A stretch of 10,978 nt of DNA from an uncultured Porphyromonadaceae bacterium. GTDB lineage: Bacteria; Bacteroidota; Bacteroidia; Bacteroidales; Muribaculaceae. The notes beneath the pieces were generated by a model. It worked only from the letters and a program-made list of their open reading frames with translations, was not told the origin of the DNA and searched no databases. The stretch lies in assembly GCA_947175455.1 (NCBI GenBank), contig CAMWMW010000012.1:1-10978 (forward strand). The letters are read 5' to 3'. How positions within the stretch are numbered: the stretch's first letter is position 1; each line of letters opens with the position of its first letter. Below, piece by piece: positions 6,720-10,978 of the stretch. The position numbers and the translations under genes were made by a program.

Positions 6720-7793
6720 ATGAGTGACAAGGAAGCGAAAACAGGAAAAATGCGCACAGTGCTGGGGTATGCTCTCAGATGGCTGTTGCCGCTCGCGCTG
6801 ACGGTCTTGCTGGTCAGCTATATGTTCAGAAAAGTCAATTTCTACGACATGATGGATATTATCCGTCATGGCGTGGACTATTGGTGGATATTGTGCGCAA
6901 TGGGAATCAGCGTCTGTTCCCATATATTCCGTGCGTTGCGCTGGCGTATACAGTTGCGGAGTCTCGGCATAGACGCGCCGCTTCTGGCTTTGTGCTGCTC
7001 TATCTTCGGCTGTTATGCCTTGAACCTTGTCTTTCCGCGTCTTGGGGAGGTGTGGAGGTGCACATACATAGCCGGGCGTGAAAAAGCCCCTTTCGCCAAG
7101 GTGCTCGGCTCGATGGTTGCGGATCGTCTGTCGGATTCGATCTGTGTTCTTCTTCTCACCATACTGACATTCATCGTGGCGACTCCGGCAATCAATGCGT
7201 TCCTTACAAAATATCCGGTAGGGCAGGGGCTTGTGTCTACTGCCTCTTCCCCTTGGTTCTGGCTCGCTCTGGCGGCGGGTTGCGCCGTTGTGTGGGCGAT
7301 ATTCCGTTTCGGTCGCAATACTGCCCCTGTGAAGAAAGTGAAGGGCTGGGTGCTCGAGACATGGAAAGGTTTTGCCGTTGTCACTGAAATGAAAGGGAAA
7401 TGGGCTTTCCTTTTTTACACAATCGCTATATGGGGATGTTATTATGTGCAGCTGTATGTGGCGTTCTTCGCGTTTCCGTTTACCCGCGAGCTGTGTGCGG
7501 AGCCGGGACTTGCATTTGGACTGACACCATGCCTTGTGGCGTTTGTGCTCAGCTCGATCGGTATGGCTATACCTTCCAACGGCGGACTCGGTCCCTGGAA
7601 CATAGCCGTGATGTTCGGTCTCGCCATATATGGCGTCGGCACTGCTGACGGAACGGCGTTCTCCATGCTGCAGTGGTCAGGTCAGACGGTGATGCTCATA
7701 ATTCTCGGAATCTTCACGATGGCATATATATCACTTGATAAAAAGAAAAAAGAGGAAGTTCCCTCGGATAAAGCCGGGGTTTCCCGTTCTTAG
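6720..7793 (+). CDS. Flippase-like integral membrane protein (LPG synthase TM / UPF0104 family)
   Basis: This 357 aa polytopic inner-membrane protein has about seven or eight hydrophobic segments (near 13-35, 54-70, 88-104, 138-158, 178-196, 228-252, 268-284, 292-306, 322-338). It matches the lysylphosphatidylglycerol synthase transmembrane domain family: RALRWR (71-76), NLVFPRLGEVWR (102-113), VADRLSDSI (133-141) and PSNGGLGPWN (285-294). The soluble aminoacyl-transferase domain of MprF is absent, so it resembles the stand-alone flippase-like members whose substrates are mostly unknown; lipid or lipid-linked precursor movement is inferred. The C-terminus is a short cytoplasmic Lys-rich tail (KKKKEE, 341-346). 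A TTG 9 bases upstream is in frame, but ATG 6720 is preferred because the TTG is part of the -7 box. It follows birA by 15 bp. Confidence 0.86.
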   Translation: MSDKEAKTGKMRTVLGYALRWLLPLALTVLLVSYMFRKVNFYDMMDIIRHGVDYWWILCAMGISVCSHIFRALRWRIQLRSLGIDAPLLALCCSIFGCYALNLVFPRLGEVWRCTYIAGREKAPFAKVLGSMVADRLSDSICVLLLTILTFIVATPAINAFLTKYPVGQGLVSTASSPWFWLALAAGCAVVWAIFRFGRNTAPVKKVKGWVLETWKGFAVVTEMKGKWAFLFYTIAIWGCYYVQLYVAFFAFPFTRELCAEPGLAFGLTPCLVAFVLSSIGMAIPSNGGLGPWNIAVMFGLAIYGVGTADGTAFSMLQWSGQTVMLIILGIFTMAYISLDKKKKEEVPSDKAGVSRS

Positions 7794-7819
7794 CCTACAT
7801 ATACGAATTGCAGACTATT

Positions 7820-8386
7820 ATGAATTTCAACGACGACAAAGACGATTTTTTTGACGGTCCCGACATACAGGAAGTGCCTAAAACACCGAAAGCCCCTCTT
7901 CTTAAACCTGAGGATCCCGATTACTGGGAGCAGGAGGAGTCTGAATTTGAACACCTGCTGCCTCCGCGTCGCAACACGACAATATGGCTCTGGGTGGCGG
8001 CTGCCGCGTTGGCTGTCGGCGCTTTTCTTGCCGTTTATCTCTGGTTCTTCTCGCCATACGTGACGGAAGCCGTGCAATACGGTTATGTGGAGGATATCGA
8101 AAAACGGGGGGACGTCTTCAAGACTTACGAGGGGACAATGTTGCCATACAAGGAATTGATGGATACTACACGGGTATACCGCAAGGATTTCATCTTCTCC
8201 GTCAAGGACCCGGCGGTTGCGGTGGAATTGCGCCGTCTGCAATACGCCAACCTTCCCGCGCGCGTTGAATACGAGAGATATCACGGCTCGTTGCCATGGC
8301 GTGGCGAAAGCCGCATAATGGTGGTGCGTGTTGACACTGCCGATCCCGCCAAAATACTTCCTCCGGAATTTGCTCCCGACATATGA
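7820..8386 (+). CDS. Conserved Bacteroidetes single-pass membrane protein, function unknown
   Basis: The predicted product is 188 aa. A very acidic, Pro-rich cytoplasmic region (1-49, e.g. DDKDDFFDGPD) is followed by basic PRR, one transmembrane helix (about 54-77) and an extracytoplasmic domain (78-188). That domain contains GYVEDIEKRGDVFKTYEG (88-105) and RVEYERYHGSLPWRGESR (148-165). I recall these as hallmarks of a widespread Bacteroidetes hypothetical family, sometimes mislabelled 6-phosphogluconate dehydrogenase; no dehydrogenase motif is present. ATG 7820 is chosen over an in-frame TTG at 7808. The gene follows the flippase gene by 26 bp and its stop overlaps the start of the LRR gene (ATGA). 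The three genes therefore look like one envelope-related unit. Confidence 0.8.
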   Translation: MNFNDDKDDFFDGPDIQEVPKTPKAPLLKPEDPDYWEQEESEFEHLLPPRRNTTIWLWVAAAALAVGAFLAVYLWFFSPYVTEAVQYGYVEDIEKRGDVFKTYEGTMLPYKELMDTTRVYRKDFIFSVKDPAVAVELRRLQYANLPARVEYERYHGSLPWRGESRIMVVRVDTADPAKILPPEFAPDI

Positions 8387-9234
8387 ATCTAAGAACGGTC
8401 TGCATATTTTTGTTGTCGCTTGTTGCCGCGTCGCGGACAGATGCGGGAGCGCAGGATGTCGTGGATAATTCACAATTGTCTGTCACGGATTCCGTGCTGA
8501 CTGTTTCTAAAACGGTATTGCGCGTCGAGGCATATGCCTTTGCCGACAGAACCGATATCCGGGAAGTCAGATTTGAAGATGGCTCCCGGCTTCATTCAAT
8601 AGGTGAATATGCGTTTATGGGGTGTTCCAATCTTAAAAACATCACATTGCCGGCAAGTCTTAGGACACTCGGTGAGGGATGTTTCCGTGAATGCGGATTG
8701 ACCTCTTTGGCTGTTCCGGACGGAGTGAAAGAATTACCCAAGGGGATGTGCGCATGGAATGAAGAGCTGCGGACCGTATCTCTCCCCGCCGGACTGGCTG
8801 ACATCGCGGCGCATGCGTTCGCCTATTGCAAGAGTCTTGAATCCATTGCGATACCCCGGGCGGTAAGTCATATAGGCAACAACGCCTTCTCCTGTTGCTA
8901 CACACTGGCGGAGGTGACGCTTCCCCGGGCGATGAGAGAGCTGGAATCTTATGCCTTCTCCGACTGTCGCTCATTGCGCGGCGCGGTCATGCCTGCAAAT
9001 TCAAGGCTCCTCGGCGAATTGATTTTCAGCGGATGTGAAAACCTCACATCCATAACGGTGATGTCGCCCGTACCGCCACCCTTCGACTGTGACAGTTTCA
9101 TCTTCGAGCCGGACGAGACGCGTCTGTATTCCCGATGCCGTCTCTACGTTCCTGCCGAATCCGTCAACCGTTACAGAATAGCCCGCGGCTGGAAGCTCTT
9201 CACAAACATAATTCCCGTCAGTCATCGTAAATAG
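8383..9234 (+). CDS. Secreted BspA-type leucine-rich-repeat protein (LRR_5)
   Basis: This 283 aa protein has a signal peptide (hydrophobic 5-16, probable cleavage after AGA at residue 23). It has about eight leucine-rich repeats of the BspA/TpLRR kind with a period close to 23 residues. The repeat mark is AF or a variant, at about 52-53, 77-78, 100-101, 122-123, 145-146, 168-169, 191-192 and 214-215, each followed by C/N-x-x-L and then I-x-L/I-P. The end (LYVPAESVNRYRIARGWKLF, 254-273) is the usual closing motif of this family. Such proteins are surface or periplasmic binding modules; the partner is unknown. There is no lipobox and no type IX sorting domain, so a periplasmic location is the default guess. 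It starts inside the stop of the preceding membrane-protein gene (ATGA), implying coupled synthesis. Confidence 0.88.
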   Translation: MNLRTVCIFLLSLVAASRTDAGAQDVVDNSQLSVTDSVLTVSKTVLRVEAYAFADRTDIREVRFEDGSRLHSIGEYAFMGCSNLKNITLPASLRTLGEGCFRECGLTSLAVPDGVKELPKGMCAWNEELRTVSLPAGLADIAAHAFAYCKSLESIAIPRAVSHIGNNAFSCCYTLAEVTLPRAMRELESYAFSDCRSLRGAVMPANSRLLGELIFSGCENLTSITVMSPVPPPFDCDSFIFEPDETRLYSRCRLYVPAESVNRYRIARGWKLFTNIIPVSHRK

Positions 9235-9274
9235 CCGCCCCAAATTTCACTTTTATTTTTAAACACTCTTAAGG

Positions 9275-9322
9275 AACGCGGACTTAAGCCGAGATGGCTT
9301 GTTCTCGGCGGGAGTCCGCGTT
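9275..9322. repeat. 48-bp compound hairpin with 3x3 internal loop
   Basis: AACGCGGACT (9275-9284) pairs perfectly with AGTCCGCGTT (9313-9322). Inside this, TAA and GGG form a symmetric internal loop, then GCCGAGA (9288-9294) pairs with TCTCGGC (9303-9309) around the 8-base loop TGGCTTGT. A shorter, mutually exclusive hairpin AAGCC-GAGAT-GGCTT (9286-9300) is also possible. It lies 41 bp after the LRR stop and 22 bp before the terminator stem, so in the LRR transcript it is a 3' UTR structure. It could be a dispersed palindromic repeat, a stability element or a small RNA. It has no adjacent U-tract, so it is not itself a typical terminator. Confidence 0.7.
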
Positions 9323-9344
9323 GGGCAGGAACCGGGTGAAAATA

Positions 9345-9373
9345 AAAATAGCAGATTTGGAATCTGCTATTTT
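9345..9373. terminator. Bidirectional intrinsic terminator between LRR gene and yebC
   Basis: AAAATAGCAGATT (9345-9357) and AATCTGCTATTTT (9361-9373) form a perfect 13-bp stem with the 3-base loop TGG. The stem runs into T-rich sequence on both strands (TTTTATT going right, TTTTTATTTT going left). It lies about 110 bp after the LRR stop and about 58 bp after the yebC stop, so it can end both converging transcripts. The stem is AU-rich with a short GC core (GCAG/CTGC). Confidence 0.85.
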
Positions 9374-9431
9374 ATTGGTTTCAATGTCTTTGTCTGATGC
9401 TGCAAGTCATCAGGTATGATTCTGCACGGTG

Positions 9432-10148
9432 TTATTCCTCTTCCTTCATGTTGTGGAAGACATTCTGGACATCTTCGTCATCTTCGAATTTTTCGAGGAG
9501 TTTCTCAAGCTGTTCGCGCTGCTCGGCTGTGACTTCCTTGTAATCTGTCGGGATTCTTTCAAACTCTGCCGATACAATCTCGATGCCTTTGTCCTCAAAG
9601 AATTTCTGAAGGTTGGCGAACTGATCGAAAGCGCCGTATATCAGCCATTCCTCATCTTCCGCCTCAAGCTCTGCCTCGAAATCCATAAGGTCGAGTTCGA
9701 ATTCATCAAGTGCGATGTCTGCATTCGGTTTTACGTGGAAAACGCTCTTGTGGTCGAACAGGAATGAGAGTGAACCCTGAGTGCCGAGTGATCCTCCGAA
9801 TTTATTGAAATAGCTGCGTACGTTGGCAACGGTGCGCTGGTTGTTGTCGGTGGCGGTCTCCACTACAATGGCGATTCCGAAGGGACCGTATCCTTCATAT
9901 ACGATCTCTTTGTAGTCTCCGGCATCTTTGTCGGTAGCTTTCTTTATGGCACGTTCGATAGTGTCCTTGGGCATATTGGCTGCCTTGGCGTTCTGCATCA
10001 ATACACGCAGACGTGGATTCATGCTCGGGTCAGGACCGGCTGCCTTTGCTGCAATGGTTATTTCCTTACCGATACGGGTGAACGTACGGCTCATATTGCC
10101 CCAGCGTTTCAGTTTGCGGGCTTTTCGGAATTCAAATGCTCTTCCCAT
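9432..10148 (-). CDS. YebC/PmpR family regulatory protein
   Basis: This 238 aa cytoplasmic protein is of normal length for the YebC family (PF01709). It has the N-terminal basic helix region (GRAFEFRKARKLKRWGNMSRTFTRIGKEIT, residues 2-31) followed by the family signature around NPRLRVLMQNAKAANMPKDTIERAIKKA (43-70). The conserved YEGYGPFGIAIVVE (84-97) comes next. The C-terminus is acidic (EKFEDDEDVQN). The family was long annotated as transcriptional regulators (PmpR, YebC). Bacterial YebC and mitochondrial TACO1 relatives have more recently been linked to translation through proline-rich sequences. Which role applies here cannot be read from the sequence. It starts 30 bp after pheT and is probably co-transcribed with it. 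Confidence 0.93.
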   Translation of the reverse strand: MGRAFEFRKARKLKRWGNMSRTFTRIGKEITIAAKAAGPDPSMNPRLRVLMQNAKAANMPKDTIERAIKKATDKDAGDYKEIVYEGYGPFGIAIVVETATDNNQRTVANVRSYFNKFGGSLGTQGSLSFLFDHKSVFHVKPNADIALDEFELDLMDFEAELEAEDEEWLIYGAFDQFANLQKFFEDKGIEIVSAEFERIPTDYKEVTAEQREQLEKLLEKFEDDEDVQNVFHNMKEEE

Positions 10149-10178
10149 ATATGTTGTTATCTTGTCTGTTAGTTAATA

Positions 10179-10978
10179 TTATCTTAATTCTGCTCCCATG
10201 TTTTTAAGAGCTTCTATAATTCTGCTCATGGATGCGTCGATCTGTTTGTCGGTAAGAGTTTTCTCATTATCCTGCAGTTTCATTGACACTGCATATGATT
10301 TCTTGCCGGCAGGGAGGTTTTTCCCTTCATATACATCAAAGAGACGCACGTCTCGCAGAAGTTTGCGTTCAGCCTTGCGTATCACGGCATCTATATCGGC
10401 GAATCTGACACTCTTGTCAACGAGCAGCGCGAGGTCGCGGTCCACAGGCTGAGTCTTTGGCAGTTCCGCGTATGTCACACGGTTCCTGGCTGTAAGTTTG
10501 AAAAGGCTGTCCCAGTCTATGGCTGCGTATGTCACGTTCTGCTCAATATTGAATTTCTTAAGTATCGCCGAACGTATGATTCCGACTTCAGCTATATGTT
10601 TGCCCGAGCGGCTTGCGATATCGAGTTTTGCCGCGAAGATTTCGTCTGAGCCTTGGGTTGTGGAGACAGCGGCTGCCTGCAGCCCGAGACGGCGGAGGAT
10701 ATTGTTTACAATGCCCATCAGGTCGTAGACAGAAGCCTCTTCCGCTTTTACATTCCAGGATGCCGGTTCTTTCTTTCCGGTAATCCAGATGCCAAGTTCC
10801 ATGCGCTCGCTGTATTGAGCCAAAGGTTTCTCCGCCGAGAATTCCTTTTCAGGATTGAACCGGTAGACATTCCCGAACTCATAGAATTTCAGATCCGGCA
10901 TCTTGCGGTTCACATTATGCGATATCGACTCAAGTCCGCCGTAGAGAAGTGTCTGGCGCATCACACCGAGGTCATTGC
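10179..10978 (-). CDS. pheT: Phenylalanyl-tRNA synthetase beta subunit, C-terminal part
   Basis: This is the last 265 codons of pheT; the frame stays open to the window edge (reading NDLGVMRQTLLYGGLES at the left of the visible protein), so the gene continues outside. PheT pairs with PheS (alpha2beta2) to charge tRNA-Phe. The visible part begins in the catalytic-like domain, with VMRQTLLYGGLESISHN and FYEFGNVYRFN (the latter a motif 2-like strand). It ends with the ferredoxin-fold anticodon-binding (FDX-ACB) domain over about the last 94 residues, from LPKTQPVDRDLALLVD to the stop. This domain contacts the tRNA. The end MGAELR and TAA stop at 10181-10179 are typical. yebC follows 30 bp downstream in the same orientation. 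Confidence 0.95.
   Translation of the reverse strand, partial: NDLGVMRQTLLYGGLESISHNVNRKMPDLKFYEFGNVYRFNPEKEFSAEKPLAQYSERMELGIWITGKKEPASWNVKAEEASVYDLMGIVNNILRRLGLQAAAVSTTQGSDEIFAAKLDIASRSGKHIAEVGIIRSAILKKFNIEQNVTYAAIDWDSLFKLTARNRVTYAELPKTQPVDRDLALLVDKSVRFADIDAVIRKAERKLLRDVRLFDVYEGKNLPAGKKSYAVSMKLQDNEKTLTDKQIDASMSRIIEALKNMGAELR

Noticed and set aside
7820..8386. Annotation of the small membrane protein as 6-phosphogluconate dehydrogenase
   Set aside because: There is no nucleotide-binding fold or catalytic motif, and the length and transmembrane helix do not fit; I recall that label being used for relatives but see no support.
9294..9419. A 41-codon plus-strand open frame (begins MACSRRESAL) across the convergent intergenic region
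   Set aside because: It starts inside the loop-side of the compound hairpin and reads through the terminator stem. It has no ribosome-binding or promoter signal, and its composition does not look like a protein.

Overview
The window looks like chromosomal housekeeping and envelope DNA from a Bacteroidales bacterium. A mid-GC family such as Muribaculaceae is my best guess, from memory of protein resemblance and base composition; no search was run. Support for the order: promoter elements fit the Bacteroidetes consensus (TTTG, about 19 bp, TAnnTTTG), Shine-Dalgarno sequences are nearly absent, and several proteins (the lipoprotein, the small membrane protein, the YebC and PheT variants) are of Bacteroidetes type. 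I see no phage, transposon, CRISPR, tRNA or rRNA.

Layout: (1) 1-574, minus strand: N-terminal part of a surface lipoprotein running off the left edge. (2) 651-1877, plus: lpxB, lipid A disaccharide synthase. (3) 5398-1810, minus: a probable two-gene unit of a carboxynorspermidine (saccharopine-type) dehydrogenase followed 13 bp later by a secreted GH31 alpha-glucosidase or transglucosidase. The GH31 gene runs tail-to-tail into lpxB with a 68-bp coding overlap. (4) 5399-5529: a divergent regulatory region with a good promoter for the dehydrogenase and a bulged inverted repeat in front of tsaE. (5) 5530-9234, plus: tsaE and birA (ATGA overlap), then a flippase-like membrane protein with its own near-consensus promoter inside the 3' end of birA, a single-pass membrane protein, and a secreted BspA-type leucine-rich-repeat protein (another ATGA overlap). 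(6) 9235-9431: a convergent intergenic region holding an unusual compound hairpin and a bidirectional terminator. (7) 10978-9432, minus: the 3' part of pheT followed by yebC.

Functionally, tsaE (tRNA t6A modification), pheT (tRNA-Phe charging) and yebC (translation or transcription regulator) serve translation, and birA biotinylates carboxylases. lpxB makes lipid A. The flippase, membrane protein and LRR trio is predicted to act in or across the envelope, with no assigned pathway. I found no clearly new defence or mobile system. The best leads are the compound hairpin at 9275-9322, the lpxB/GH31 overlap that encodes an arginine-rich LpxB tail, the inverted repeat before tsaE, and the near-leaderless promoter of the flippase gene.
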